Source: Clostridium sp. UBA4548 (GTDB lineage Bacteria > Bacillota > Clostridia > Clostridiales > Clostridiaceae). From it: a stretch of DNA of 64,000 nucleotides. Positions within the stretch are counted from its first letter, which is position 1; every line of letters begins with the position of its first letter. The notes below the pieces were generated by a model. That model did no database searches. It was not told the origin of the DNA and saw only the letters and a program-made list of their open reading frames with translations. This document shows, one piece after another, positions 1 through 9,468 of the stretch. The stretch is from the NCBI RefSeq assembly GCF_002387895.1, contig NZ_DGLI01000021.1, positions 164,837-228,836 of the forward strand. The letters are read 5' to 3'. The position numbers and the translations under genes are program-made.

Positions 1-681
1 ATGATTAATACTAGAAGTGTGGCAGTTTATAAGGTAAACAAAAATAGCTCTTATTTAAGACTTGTAAATGCTTTAAATGAAGAGTCAAAAATAAGTGGTA
101 AGTCATGGAACTTAGATAATTATCCTAAAATTAAGACTGCTATACAAAGAGGAGAATTATATCAAGGAAATGTATGGAATAAAGAACCAGCAGTAGTAGT
201 GCCAATTTCTCATGAAGGAAAATCTATAGCAGTTATTTTAATTAAAGCTTTAGAGTTTGAAAGCCAAACTTTGTACCACATTAATCTTCTTAGAACTTTA
301 GCTTTATTAATTACTGAATCTGTTGTACGTGCAATTGAATATGAAAATTATACACGTGGACAAAGATATATTAAAAATACAGACATATTAAATAGTAAGG
401 AATTCAAAGGAATTGTTCTACTGGCACAGGAGAAGGAGGATAAGCAACTGGCTGAATACTGCATAATTAAGTTAGGCAATTCAAGAACCTTAGAGGACAT
501 ATATGAAAGGGCATCAGCTTGTGTTAGAATGACAGATTATTTTGGAACAGATCATGAGGGTGCAGTATATATATTGCTTAATAATACTTCAGAAGAAGAC
601 TATAAAATTGTTTTAAAAAGGCTAGAAGAAAAGGGTGTTAAGGGAGAGCTAGTTAGAAGTTATGAAGGTATAGGTGATTAA
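1..681 (+). CDS. pelD: PelD-like c-di-GMP receptor, 5' partial
   Basis: This is the C-terminal part of a PelD-type protein; the reading frame is open to the first base, so the ATG at 1 is probably internal. PelD is the inner-membrane c-di-GMP receptor that switches on Pel polysaccharide synthesis. Residues 1-112 fit the end of a GAF domain and about 130-220 fit a degenerate GGDEF domain. The I-site RxxD is present (Arg176-Asp179), and exactly five residues later the GGDEF position reads HEGAV (185-189). The domain should therefore bind c-di-GMP without making it. The usual N-terminal membrane helices lie outside the window. It overlaps the next gene region by a few bases. The following pelE, pelF and pelG genes support the call. 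Confidence 0.85.
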   Translation: MINTRSVAVYKVNKNSSYLRLVNALNEESKISGKSWNLDNYPKIKTAIQRGELYQGNVWNKEPAVVVPISHEGKSIAVILIKALEFESQTLYHINLLRTLALLITESVVRAIEYENYTRGQRYIKNTDILNSKEFKGIVLLAQEKEDKQLAEYCIIKLGNSRTLEDIYERASACVRMTDYFGTDHEGAVYILLNNTSEEDYKIVLKRLEEKGVKGELVRSYEGIGD

Positions 682-682
682 T

Positions 683-1591
683 ATGGATAAGTTAATATTG
701 ACATTACTCCTTTTAAATCTAATGCTTTCTGTGCTTTGGTTTATATTGAAACTAAAGAAGAAACAAGTTGCATGGATGGCTTTATTTTTTATTTGTCTTC
801 CAGGGTTAGGATATTTAATTTATTATGTTCCAAGAATCTTAGAAAAAATTATTTATGAATATAAATATGATAGAGAATCCCTTGTAAAAAGATTTGATTT
901 TGAAAGATCACAAGAAAGACCCTACTTACAGGGAGAATTAAATGTAGTACCTGTAGAAGATGCTATGGTAGTAAGCACTAATACAGAAAAAAGAACCCTT
1001 TTATTAAGTCAGCTTAAGAAGGATATATTTAACAATTATAGAGCTTTACTTGCAGCGGAAAATGATGAGGATTCTGAGTCAGCTCACTATATAGCAGCTG
1101 CAAAAATGGAAGTGTATCGTATGCATCAACAAAGGTGGAATGAAGTGCTTGAAAGATATGAAGAGGAGTGCAATTCTATAGAGGTTTTTCATGAGATTAT
1201 GGAAATACTTGAAGAGCTTATTGAAAGCCATGTACTTTCACTTAAAGAGAAAAAGTTATATAAGAAAAAGTACTGTGAAATTTTAGAAGGTCAAATGGAA
1301 AGTAAAGAAGGAATTATAAAAACTAAAGAATATAAAACTTATCTTACTTATTTAATAGAAGATAAATCTTATGAAAAAGCTGAGAAGTTTTGGGTTGATA
1401 ATCGTGAAGCAGCTAAGTGTGAAGAAAGTTATATGATGATACTTAAAATGTATTTTCAATGTAAGGATAAAGAAAAATTTTATAGATGTATTCGTCAGCT
1501 AGAAGAAGATAAAGCAGTTAGACTTTCAGTAGATGGACTTGAAAAGTTAAGATACTGGATTTCAAAGGGTGAAGAAGATGTTATCAGTTAA
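683..1591 (+). CDS. pelE: PelE-like membrane/TPR-type protein
   Basis: This 302-residue protein has two hydrophobic helices at its N-terminus (about residues 3-23 and 30-50) and then a charged, helical region resembling the TPR-rich cytoplasmic part of PelE. PelE partners PelD in the Pel synthase complex at the membrane. I place the start at ATG 683 rather than the in-frame GTG at 674, because that GTG lies inside the AGGTGA ribosome binding site. The gene sits between pelD and the DUF2194 gene with short overlaps on both sides. The family is poorly conserved, so the call rests largely on size, topology and position. Confidence 0.7.
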   Translation: MDKLILTLLLLNLMLSVLWFILKLKKKQVAWMALFFICLPGLGYLIYYVPRILEKIIYEYKYDRESLVKRFDFERSQERPYLQGELNVVPVEDAMVVSTNTEKRTLLLSQLKKDIFNNYRALLAAENDEDSESAHYIAAAKMEVYRMHQQRWNEVLERYEEECNSIEVFHEIMEILEELIESHVLSLKEKKLYKKKYCEILEGQMESKEGIIKTKEYKTYLTYLIEDKSYEKAEKFWVDNREAAKCEESYMMILKMYFQCKDKEKFYRCIRQLEEDKAVRLSVDGLEKLRYWISKGEEDVIS

Positions 1592-3284
1592 GAGGCTGTT
1601 ATATGTAATTCTTCTTGTTATAACTGTAAGCAGTATATTCATGATTTATAACATCAATGAAGAAAAAACAAAAAAAAATGAAATTTATAATAAAGCTGTA
1701 GAAGAAGAACCCTTAAGTAAAGAAATAAGCATAACTAAAGAAAATGAGCCTAAATTTCTTATTACAGGAAGTAATAACAAAGAAATTTATAAAGAGATAT
1801 ATAGAAATACATGTTTAATAATGTCAGATTTGAAACTTTTCTATGAAGAAAAAAATAAAATAGAAACTAAAGACTTAAATAAAAATACTGTTCTTATATT
1901 TTGTGATGACATAGTTAGTAACTATATAGACTTAAAGACCTTGGGACAATTTATCATTGGTGGTGGAAAAGTAATTTTTGCTGGTGGACTAGCTGAAGGA
2001 AATGAAGAATCATACTTATATCCTTTTTTAGGTATTAAGGAAAAAACTATTAAAGAAAACTATAACAAACTGAGCTTTGCAAAAGAATTATTCCCAATTC
2101 AATATGAAGAGATGAATTATGATGGATATAATGCTTCAATATGGATATCAATAAAAAATGATGCAGAGGTTTATGTAGAGGATGCCAATAAGAAAGTTCC
2201 AATTTTATATAGTTATGGATATGAAAAAGGAAAATCTTTTCTAATTAATGGAACCTTTATGGCAGATATAAATTGCTCTGGAATATTAACAGGAGCTATT
2301 GGAGCTATAATGGATGATTTCATATATCCTATAGTTGGAAGTACAGGTGTGTTTTTGGATAACTTTCCAATGGTAACTTATATTAACGATAAAATATCCA
2401 TGAAGTTATATGGTAGAAATACTGAAGCTTTTGTTAGGGATACTGTATGGCCAGTTTTTCTTGGAATTTCCTTAAGACAAAATATTCCTTATACTTCTTC
2501 AGTATTAATTGAATCTTCCAAGGATAAAAGTTTTCCAGCTATTAATGATAGTTTGTTTAGCACAATAGGTAAATCAGCACTTCAGCACCAGGGAGAGCTT
2601 GTTTATGGGTCTAACTGTGAGGATGAAAATAAAATCTACTTAAATAAAGACTTTTTAGAAAGCTTTAATGAAGTTTTTCCAAGATATGATGTTAATGGAC
2701 TAGTAATGATGTCTGATAAATTAAGCCGGAATATCATAAATATACCTAATGTAAAAATAAAAAATATAAGAGGACATTTAGGTTCTAGTGAGAGTAATAA
2801 AAGATTTAATAGTGGCTCTTCCTACAGTGTATTTCCAGCAGCCACCTTTGGAAATACACTAGAGGAAGGCAATCTTCTTGAGATTACGTCAGTTATAGCT
2901 TCTTATGGAATGATATCTCATGTGTTTGATATTAATACATTAATAGCTGAAGATGAAAATATCCCATCTTGGGATAAATATAAAAAACAAATTGGATTAT
3001 TTGAAGAAAAGGTATTAAAGCCAGCTTCTTATTTAGAGGGAAAAACTCTTTCACAGATGAGGAGTAAAGTTAAGAGTTATGTAAATATGGAGTTTGGGTG
3101 GAGAAAAGAAGGAAATCGCATTGAAATAGACTGTAGCAAATTTATAAATGGACAGACTTTCTTCTATAAGACAAATGGTGAAATTGAAAGTGCTGAGGGG
3201 CTTTCTTTTGAAAAGATTGACAATGGATATTATCTTTTAAAGTTGGCAAATGAGCATGCAGTTATAGAGTTGAAAGAGAGGTAA
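1578..3284 (+). CDS. DUF2194-family Pel-operon protein (putative surface polysaccharide deacetylase)
   Basis: This 568-residue protein has one N-terminal membrane anchor (about residues 3-23) and a large extracytoplasmic part. It resembles the DUF2194 proteins of clostridial Pel clusters, which occupy the place of the deacetylase half of Pseudomonas PelA. If so, it would remove acetyl groups from the polymer outside the membrane, but I cannot assign a full carbohydrate-esterase metal triad by eye. The start chosen is ATG 1578, eight bases after a GGGTG ribosome binding site; the upstream GTG at 1569 is part of that site. It overlaps pelE by 14 bases and ends four bases before pelF. Confidence 0.65.
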   Translation: MLSVKRLLYVILLVITVSSIFMIYNINEEKTKKNEIYNKAVEEEPLSKEISITKENEPKFLITGSNNKEIYKEIYRNTCLIMSDLKLFYEEKNKIETKDLNKNTVLIFCDDIVSNYIDLKTLGQFIIGGGKVIFAGGLAEGNEESYLYPFLGIKEKTIKENYNKLSFAKELFPIQYEEMNYDGYNASIWISIKNDAEVYVEDANKKVPILYSYGYEKGKSFLINGTFMADINCSGILTGAIGAIMDDFIYPIVGSTGVFLDNFPMVTYINDKISMKLYGRNTEAFVRDTVWPVFLGISLRQNIPYTSSVLIESSKDKSFPAINDSLFSTIGKSALQHQGELVYGSNCEDENKIYLNKDFLESFNEVFPRYDVNGLVMMSDKLSRNIINIPNVKIKNIRGHLGSSESNKRFNSGSSYSVFPAATFGNTLEEGNLLEITSVIASYGMISHVFDINTLIAEDENIPSWDKYKKQIGLFEEKVLKPASYLEGKTLSQMRSKVKSYVNMEFGWRKEGNRIEIDCSKFINGQTFFYKTNGEIESAEGLSFEKIDNGYYLLKLANEHAVIELKER

Positions 3285-3288
3285 TGCT

Positions 3289-4719
3289 ATGCGTATATGC
3301 ATTATATGTGAAGGCTGTTATCCATATGTACCTGGGGGAGTTTCTAGCTGGATACAGATGCTTTGTAATCATTTTTCAGATATAGAATTTGTTATTTGGG
3401 CTATAGCAACTAATAAAAAAGAAATGTCAGAGTACAAATATAAAGTTCCAGACAATGTGAAAGAGATTTCTACAATTTATCTTGGTGAGGAGCAGTTTTC
3501 TCATAAATATAAAAAGGTTTCTTTATCAATAGATGAAAAGGAAACTTTAAAGAATCTTGTTGTTGGAGTAGCCAATGAGATTCATTGGGAAAAAACTTTA
3601 AAATTTATGAAAAGGCATAGGAAGTATCTAACAGATGTGCTTATGAGTGAAGCTTTCTATGAAATCTGCCTTCAGGAATATAAAAGGCAGCAATCTAAAA
3701 AAATATTTCAACATTTTCTTTGGAATATTCGTGGTATGTATTTTCCGCTTATGCATATCTTATCGGAGGATATACCTAAGGCAGATATTTATCATTGCGT
3801 ATCTACAGGATATGCAGGAATACTTGGAAGTTGTGCCTCTTATGTAACAAAGAACCCACTACTTATATCAGAACATGGAATTTATACCCGTGAGAGGGAA
3901 GAAGATATCATTCGTTCTAATTGGGTGGAGGGAGATTTTAAAGAGCTATGGATTGAGTTTTTTAAAAAACTTTCTTACATTGCATATAATCAAGCCACTA
4001 ATGTAACTAGTTTATTTGAAGTAAATAAAATGTTACAGATAGAGCTGGGATGCCCAAAGGAAAAAATTTGTATCATTCCTAATGGAATAAATCCTGAAGA
4101 TTTCTTGAACTTAAAATCCTATAATAGGCTAGAATCAAATAAATTTAATATAGCAGCTGTACTTCGAGTAGTACCTATTAAAGATGTAAAAACAATGATT
4201 CTAGCTTTTGATATTGTGAAGGAAAGAGTGCCAGAAGCTAAACTATATCTTATGGGAAACCGCGAAGAGAATCCAGAGTATTATGAGGAATGCAGAAAGA
4301 TGATTGAAGACTTAAACATTAATGATATTGAGTTTTTAGGTCAGGTGAATGTTAAAGAGTATCTTCCAGAGATTAATCTTCTACTTTTATCTAGTATAAG
4401 TGAGGGGCAGCCACTAGCTATTTTGGAAGCCATGGCTGCTGGGATACCAGTTGTGGCTACTAATGTTGGAGATTGCAAAGGGCTTTTAGAAGGTGAAGAA
4501 GGAGATAAACTTGGGAGAGCTGGAATAATTACCTCTGTAATGAATAGTGAAGCTATAGCAGAAGCAATTATATACTGCATAAGACATCCAAAGGAAAGAA
4601 AAAGAATGGGCCTTGTTGGACAAAAAAGAGTAGAAACTTACTATAGAAAGGATGCATTTCTTAAAGAATATAGTAAAATGTATGAAAAATTAGGAGGTGG
4701 ACATAAGTGGCAGGAATAG
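3289..4719 (+). CDS. pelF: PelF glycosyltransferase (GT4 family)
   Basis: This 476-residue cytosolic GT-B enzyme is the presumed Pel polymerase, which uses a UDP-sugar donor. The N-terminal block with CEGCYPYVPGGVSSW (residues 7-21) is typical of PelF. The donor-binding EX7E motif is present as Glu372 to Glu380, within SEGQPLAILEAM. There is no membrane segment, as expected. Its length matches PelF of other bacteria (about 470-510). The last 13 bases overlap pelG, which suggests translational coupling of polymerase and transporter. Confidence 0.92.
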   Translation: MRICIICEGCYPYVPGGVSSWIQMLCNHFSDIEFVIWAIATNKKEMSEYKYKVPDNVKEISTIYLGEEQFSHKYKKVSLSIDEKETLKNLVVGVANEIHWEKTLKFMKRHRKYLTDVLMSEAFYEICLQEYKRQQSKKIFQHFLWNIRGMYFPLMHILSEDIPKADIYHCVSTGYAGILGSCASYVTKNPLLISEHGIYTREREEDIIRSNWVEGDFKELWIEFFKKLSYIAYNQATNVTSLFEVNKMLQIELGCPKEKICIIPNGINPEDFLNLKSYNRLESNKFNIAAVLRVVPIKDVKTMILAFDIVKERVPEAKLYLMGNREENPEYYEECRKMIEDLNINDIEFLGQVNVKEYLPEINLLLLSSISEGQPLAILEAMAAGIPVVATNVGDCKGLLEGEEGDKLGRAGIITSVMNSEAIAEAIIYCIRHPKERKRMGLVGQKRVETYYRKDAFLKEYSKMYEKLGGGHKWQE

Positions 4720-6086
4720 GATTTGAACTTAGAAAAATATATGAAAGAAAAACACTAGCAGCTAATGTATGGGGAAGTATCTACGCAACTATGACAACCA
4801 TTGGACCTTCAGTATTATTTGCCATACTTTTATTAACATTAAAGTTTCTCATGGATCATTTTGAAATTGAAGAGCTAAGGAGTATGTTCTTTATTTCCTC
4901 TTTTACCTATATTTTTTTAGTTGCTATATTAGTATCTTCTTTATTTAACACTATATTATCTAGATATATTTCTGATTGTATTTTTGTAAAAAAAGAAGCT
5001 GATATTTGTGCATCTATGTTTGGTGTTCTTGCCATGGGAAGTATTGTATCAGGGATAATTATTTTTGCACTTTGTTTAGGAATGTATTTCAATGATAAAA
5101 TCCCAATTAGGTTTTTAATTGTATATTACTGGCTAGGAGTACTTGCCACAAACACCTATAATTTAATTACTTATGTATCAGCTTTAAAAGAATACAAGGA
5201 AGTAACAATAAGTTATTTAATAAGTTTAGTTGTAACAATTCCAACATTTTTATTATTATATAAAGCATTTAATGTAGAAATTGTGTTTGCTGCCTATATA
5301 GCATTATCAGTTGGATTCTTTCTTGCCAATATACTGCTTGTATATTTCTGTATAAAAGCTTTTGGTAAACCAAGTAATAACTATTTTTCTTTTCTATTAT
5401 ATTTCAAAAGGTTCCCTAAGTTAGTGCTAAGTGGATTTTCATATATGCTAGGATTTTATATTTCAACTATAATCTACTGGGTTTTCTCTGATATGAGCAC
5501 TCAGGTGAGTATTTTTAGAACAGCTCCTGAGTATGATATGGCTATGTTCATGGCAATTGTTGTGAATATGCCTGCTTTAGTTATATTTGTAGTAAAAGTT
5601 GAAACAGAGTTTTTTGATAAGTATGTGGCTTATCTTTCAGCGCTAAACAATGGTGCTTATTCAGTTATTGAAAAAGAAAGAGAGAATATGATTAATATCA
5701 TAAGGCTTCAATTGTTTTATGTTTATGAAGTTCAATTAATTATAGTAGTTGTACTTATATGCCTTGCCAATGTATTTTTCCCTTATTTAGGTATAAGTGC
5801 TCAATCTCTTAATATGTTTATGATTCTAAGTATGGGATTGTATTGTACCTTTTGCATGTATTTTACAGTTATTTTCCTTTACTACTTTGAAGACCATACC
5901 TTTGCAGCCATAGGGCCTGTTATATTTTTAAGTTTAACAGCAGTACTATCATTGATTTTTTCTGTCATTGGAAAGCCCTTCTATACTCTTCCTTTATTAA
6001 TTGGAGGAATTATTGGATGGGTTATTACTTATATTTTATTGAAGAAAAGATTAAAAAGTTTAAATATGTTTCTTTTATGCAAATAA
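4707..6086 (+). CDS. pelG: PelG polysaccharide transporter (MOP superfamily)
   Basis: This 459-residue protein has about twelve hydrophobic segments and is the presumed translocator that moves Pel across the membrane with PelF, PelD and PelE. The N-terminus MAGIGFELRK is the diagnostic PelG start, which fixes the GTG at 4707 as the initiation codon; AGGAGG lies at 4692-4697 just upstream. The length fits the family. It overlaps pelF and is followed after 27 bases by the CotH-like gene. Confidence 0.92.
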   Translation: MAGIGFELRKIYERKTLAANVWGSIYATMTTIGPSVLFAILLLTLKFLMDHFEIEELRSMFFISSFTYIFLVAILVSSLFNTILSRYISDCIFVKKEADICASMFGVLAMGSIVSGIIIFALCLGMYFNDKIPIRFLIVYYWLGVLATNTYNLITYVSALKEYKEVTISYLISLVVTIPTFLLLYKAFNVEIVFAAYIALSVGFFLANILLVYFCIKAFGKPSNNYFSFLLYFKRFPKLVLSGFSYMLGFYISTIIYWVFSDMSTQVSIFRTAPEYDMAMFMAIVVNMPALVIFVVKVETEFFDKYVAYLSALNNGAYSVIEKERENMINIIRLQLFYVYEVQLIIVVVLICLANVFFPYLGISAQSLNMFMILSMGLYCTFCMYFTVIFLYYFEDHTFAAIGPVIFLSLTAVLSLIFSVIGKPFYTLPLLIGGIIGWVITYILLKKRLKSLNMFLLCK

Positions 6087-6113
6087 AGATAAAATCAATG
6101 GAGGTTAAAGCGT

Positions 6114-7868
6114 GTGAATAAATCTGATAAAAGTAATAATGGAGTACTAGGGATAATTATATTAGTTGCAGTGATTTTATTTGGAATTTTATATTTTAAG
6201 GATATAATCCCTAAAGAAGAAGCAATAAAAACACAAGAAACAAGTCTGGAGGAATGGAATATTGATAGTAGCTCTATGAATGGCATTCCTATTAGAGAAG
6301 ATAAGAGTATTTATTCTAATGCTCCCAATACAAATATACATGATGTTTATATTAGTGTTTTTCCAACGAAGGCCTTAGACGGAGAAATCATTGATTTTTC
6401 TGCTTTTGGAATGCATGCATCAAGGGATCACACTTACAATCCAGAATTAAATTGTAATGTTCAGATTTTAAAGGAAGGAGAAACTTTAGATCCACTGACA
6501 GCCTTAGATAGTAAAAATGCAACTATTCGTGTCCGTGGTAACTCATCAAGAGGAGATACTTATAAAAGTTATAAAGTAAAGCTTGATGATGAGGCTAAAA
6601 GTTTTTTTGGACAAAGAAACCTTAATATTAATAAGCATTCCGAGGATATTACAAAGATTGCAACAAAACTTCAAACAGACTTATTAGCTTCTGTTGATAA
6701 TATTATAAGTTATAGAACTTATTTTATGCGGGTTTGGATTAGAGATACATCTGTGCCAAAGGATAAGCAAGAGTTTAAGTATTATGGATTATATACTGAA
6801 ATTGAACAACCAAATAAAACCTATCTAGAAGCTAGAGGCTTAAGTAGTAATGCATCTATGTATAAAGCTAGAGATTTTAGTTTTGAAAAAAGTGATGTGT
6901 TAAAAGATGTAGAGGATCCTAATTACAATAAAGAAGCCTTTGAGACGGTACTTACTATTAGAGAAGCAAATAGTCATAAACAGTTATTAGAGATGTTAAA
7001 GGCTGTTAATGATGAAAGTAGGGATTTTGGAGAAGTATTTAAGAAGTATTTTAATGAAGATAACTATTTAACTTGGTTAGCCTTTAACTTGCTTATGGGG
7101 AATAACGACACCATTAATCATAACTTTATTATTTATAATCCAGATAACTCTAACACATGGTATTTTGTACCTTGGGACTTTGATGGTACTCTTCGCTTTG
7201 GTGACCATGAAAGTAGTTTAATGAAATTACCACCATCCTTAAAGGGAATTCAAAAGTTAAATCAGTCAATATTGCATAGACGTTATTTTAAATTAGAAGG
7301 AAGTATAGAAAAAATTAAAGATAAGATGGATGAACTCTTAAAATATCAGATTACTAGAGAGAAAGTTACTGAGCTAGTAAATAGCTATAAACCAGTTTTA
7401 GAAAAAACCATTACTCAGTATCCAGACATAGGGCTTCTAGATGAAATGAATCCTAAAGAGTATTCTCAGTATTTAGACAAACTATATGATGGTATTTTAA
7501 CCAATTATGAAGCTTTTAAGGAAGCTATAAAATATCCATCACCAATGTATATAGCACAGCCACAACAAAATGGAGACTCAGTTGTTTTAAGCTGGGAACC
7601 AGCTTATTCTTATGAAGGACTACCTGTAACCTATAATGTACAGATATTTAACGATTACAATATGGAAAGTAAAGTTCTAGAAGAAAAAAACATTGCTGAA
7701 ACAAAATATACTTTAAATAATAAATTAGCACCGGGAACATATTATCTAAGGGTAACAGCATTAGATAGTATGGGACGGGAACAGCTTAGTATGGAAAGAT
7801 TTGAAACTATGATTACAGAGGTTAAAGGATACAATGTAAATGGTCTTTTAGAAATTAAGATTAAGTAG
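6114..7868 (+). CDS. CotH-family kinase with C-terminal fibronectin type III-like domain
   Basis: This 584-residue protein belongs to the CotH family, whose best-known member phosphorylates spore-coat proteins in Bacillus. It has one N-terminal membrane helix (about residues 10-26) and an extracytoplasmic CotH domain. The ATP/metal motif PWDFDG is at residues 353-358 (Asp355 and Asp357). A fibronectin type III-like module follows near residues 480-575. The GTG start at 6114 lies nine bases after GGAGG (6100-6104). It is probably cotranscribed with pelG upstream and with the VTC and DUF4956 genes downstream. Its substrate is unknown; a polymer or protein at the cell surface is an inference from context. 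Confidence 0.82.
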   Translation: MNKSDKSNNGVLGIIILVAVILFGILYFKDIIPKEEAIKTQETSLEEWNIDSSSMNGIPIREDKSIYSNAPNTNIHDVYISVFPTKALDGEIIDFSAFGMHASRDHTYNPELNCNVQILKEGETLDPLTALDSKNATIRVRGNSSRGDTYKSYKVKLDDEAKSFFGQRNLNINKHSEDITKIATKLQTDLLASVDNIISYRTYFMRVWIRDTSVPKDKQEFKYYGLYTEIEQPNKTYLEARGLSSNASMYKARDFSFEKSDVLKDVEDPNYNKEAFETVLTIREANSHKQLLEMLKAVNDESRDFGEVFKKYFNEDNYLTWLAFNLLMGNNDTINHNFIIYNPDNSNTWYFVPWDFDGTLRFGDHESSLMKLPPSLKGIQKLNQSILHRRYFKLEGSIEKIKDKMDELLKYQITREKVTELVNSYKPVLEKTITQYPDIGLLDEMNPKEYSQYLDKLYDGILTNYEAFKEAIKYPSPMYIAQPQQNGDSVVLSWEPAYSYEGLPVTYNVQIFNDYNMESKVLEEKNIAETKYTLNNKLAPGTYYLRVTALDSMGREQLSMERFETMITEVKGYNVNGLLEIKIK

Positions 7869-7876
7869 GTGGTTTA

Positions 7877-8587
7877 ATGCAGTACCAAGGACATACACTT
7901 AGACATGAAATGAAGTATTATATCAATAAAAGTGTTTATCATACCCTGAGAAATCGTCTTAAAACGGTGATTTTCACAGATTCTAATATGAAAAGGGAAG
8001 AGGGGTACTTAGTTAGTAGCTTATATTTTGATGATATGTATCAATCTGCCCTTGAAGAGAAACAATCAGGAATTAGGTTTAGGAAGAAGTTTAGAATTCG
8101 CTGTTATAATTTAGAAGATAATTATATAAGATTAGAATGTAAGAAAAAATATGATGAATTTATCTCAAAAACCAGTGCAGCTCTTACCAGAGCTGAATAT
8201 GACTGTATTTTATCTGGCAATTATGAGTTTTTAGGACATAGAAAAGAGCAAGTATGTAAAGAACTTCTGGCATACAATAAAACTAGATTGATGAAGCCAA
8301 AGGTAGTAGTAGAATATATGAGGGAAGCCTATGTTCTACCTACTGGAAATGTAAGAATTACCTTTGATAAGGATATATCTTCATCTATAGGTAATTACGA
8401 TATGTTTGCTAAAGACTATATCACAAGAAAAGTACTTAAAGAAGAGATTATGGTGATGGAAATAAAGTTTGATGATTTTTTGCCAACCCATGTTATGAGT
8501 ATTTTGAAGACAGCAATGACAGACAAATGCGCTATATCAAAATATGTGATGTGTAGAGAAGAGAAGAGGAGGATACAACTTAGATGA
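7877..8587 (+). CDS. VTC-domain protein (polyphosphate polymerase-like)
   Basis: This 236-residue protein resembles the catalytic VTC domain that makes polyphosphate from ATP in yeast. The expected basic and acidic tunnel motifs appear in order: RHEMKYYI near the start, SLYFDD, RKKFRIRCY, LECKKK, VVVEYMREAY, RITFDKDI and EIKFDDFLP. It has no membrane segment or signal peptide. The gene begins eight bases after the CotH gene and overlaps the DUF4956 gene by four bases. CotH, VTC and DUF4956 genes commonly travel together in Gram-positive bacteria, but the product of this version is not established. Confidence 0.85.
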   Translation: MQYQGHTLRHEMKYYINKSVYHTLRNRLKTVIFTDSNMKREEGYLVSSLYFDDMYQSALEEKQSGIRFRKKFRIRCYNLEDNYIRLECKKKYDEFISKTSAALTRAEYDCILSGNYEFLGHRKEQVCKELLAYNKTRLMKPKVVVEYMREAYVLPTGNVRITFDKDISSSIGNYDMFAKDYITRKVLKEEIMVMEIKFDDFLPTHVMSILKTAMTDKCAISKYVMCREEKRRIQLR

Positions 8588-9249
8588 ATAATTTTTCTGA
8601 TATATTTAAAAAGGGGTTTTTACAGGAAACAGGAAATCTCACTATAGGTGGATTCATCATGTCCATGTTAGCAGCTTTTATCTGTGGAATGATTGTTTAT
8701 TTTGTCTATAGAAAATTTTTTAAAGGAGTTATCTATAACAACAATTTTAATATTTTACTTGTACTAACAAGTATGGTAACTTGCTTTATTGTTATTGTAA
8801 TAAGCTCTAATGTAGTATTATCACTAGGTATGGTTGGTGCTCTTTCTATAGTACGTTACAGAACTGCTGTAAAAGATCCACTGGATGTGGGTTTCTTATT
8901 TTGGACAGTGGCTGTAGGGGTAACCTGTGGGGCTGGATTATATATAATTTCATTACTTGGAACTATTTTTATTGCTATAATCTATATTTTATTAGTAAAT
9001 GTAAGAAGCAGAAAAAGAGTTTATATTTTCATTGTAAAATATGAAAATGAAGCTGGGAAGGCTGTCATGAGAGAAATTGAAGGTATCAATAAAGTTTTAA
9101 AAAATAAGACAACCTCTAAGGGATATACTGAGCTTACCTATGAAGTACGCCTAAATGGTGATAACACAGCTTTTGTTACAACTCTTTCAGAAATTGATGG
9201 TGTAGAAAATGCAGTGATTGTGGAATTTACAGGAGATTATTTTGAATAG
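8584..9249 (+). CDS. DUF4956 membrane protein
   Basis: This 221-residue protein has about four membrane segments (roughly residues 23-45, 58-82 and a pair within 100-138) and a soluble C-terminal domain. The conserved block GALSIVRYRTAVKDP (about residues 84-98) identifies DUF4956. The family is regularly found beside VTC-domain genes and may be the membrane partner of that enzyme, but its function is not known. The start overlaps the VTC stop (ATGA), which indicates coupled translation. Confidence 0.85.
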   Translation: MNNFSDIFKKGFLQETGNLTIGGFIMSMLAAFICGMIVYFVYRKFFKGVIYNNNFNILLVLTSMVTCFIVIVISSNVVLSLGMVGALSIVRYRTAVKDPLDVGFLFWTVAVGVTCGAGLYIISLLGTIFIAIIYILLVNVRSRKRVYIFIVKYENEAGKAVMREIEGINKVLKNKTTSKGYTELTYEVRLNGDNTAFVTTLSEIDGVENAVIVEFTGDYFE

Positions 9250-9439
9250 AACTGTAATAAGAAACAGTTTGAGTACAGTTTTTATATTAGTAAGTTTAAT
9301 TGGTGTTTTTAGATTGAGTAAGAAAAAGCTTTGGAATTTTGAAGAAGGTTCTCAAGTTTTAAATAGTCCTAACAGGGTAAGGGAAGTTAGTATAAGTTAT
9401 TATAGAATGGATTCAACCTGCCTTCACATATATAATTGA
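9242..9439 (+). CDS. Small membrane protein at the end of the Pel operon
   Basis: I do not recognise this 65-residue protein. It has one N-terminal hydrophobic helix (about residues 10-25) followed by a short basic and polar tail. I chose the TTG at 9242, six bases after AGGAG (9231-9235), over the in-frame TTG at 9218, which has no such site. It overlaps the DUF4956 stop codon and is followed at once by the operon terminator, so it is most likely a real last gene of the operon. It could be a small partner of DUF4956. Confidence 0.55.
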   Translation: MNRTVIRNSLSTVFILVSLIGVFRLSKKKLWNFEEGSQVLNSPNRVREVSISYYRMDSTCLHIYN

Positions 9440-9468
9440 AACCCAGGACAGTTTTGTCCTGGGTTTTT
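9440..9468 (+). terminator. Rho-independent terminator of the Pel operon
   Basis: A GC-rich stem (AACCCAGGAC pairing with GTCCTGGGTT around a short loop) is followed by a T run. It begins directly at the stop codon of the 65-residue gene. Confidence 0.9.
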
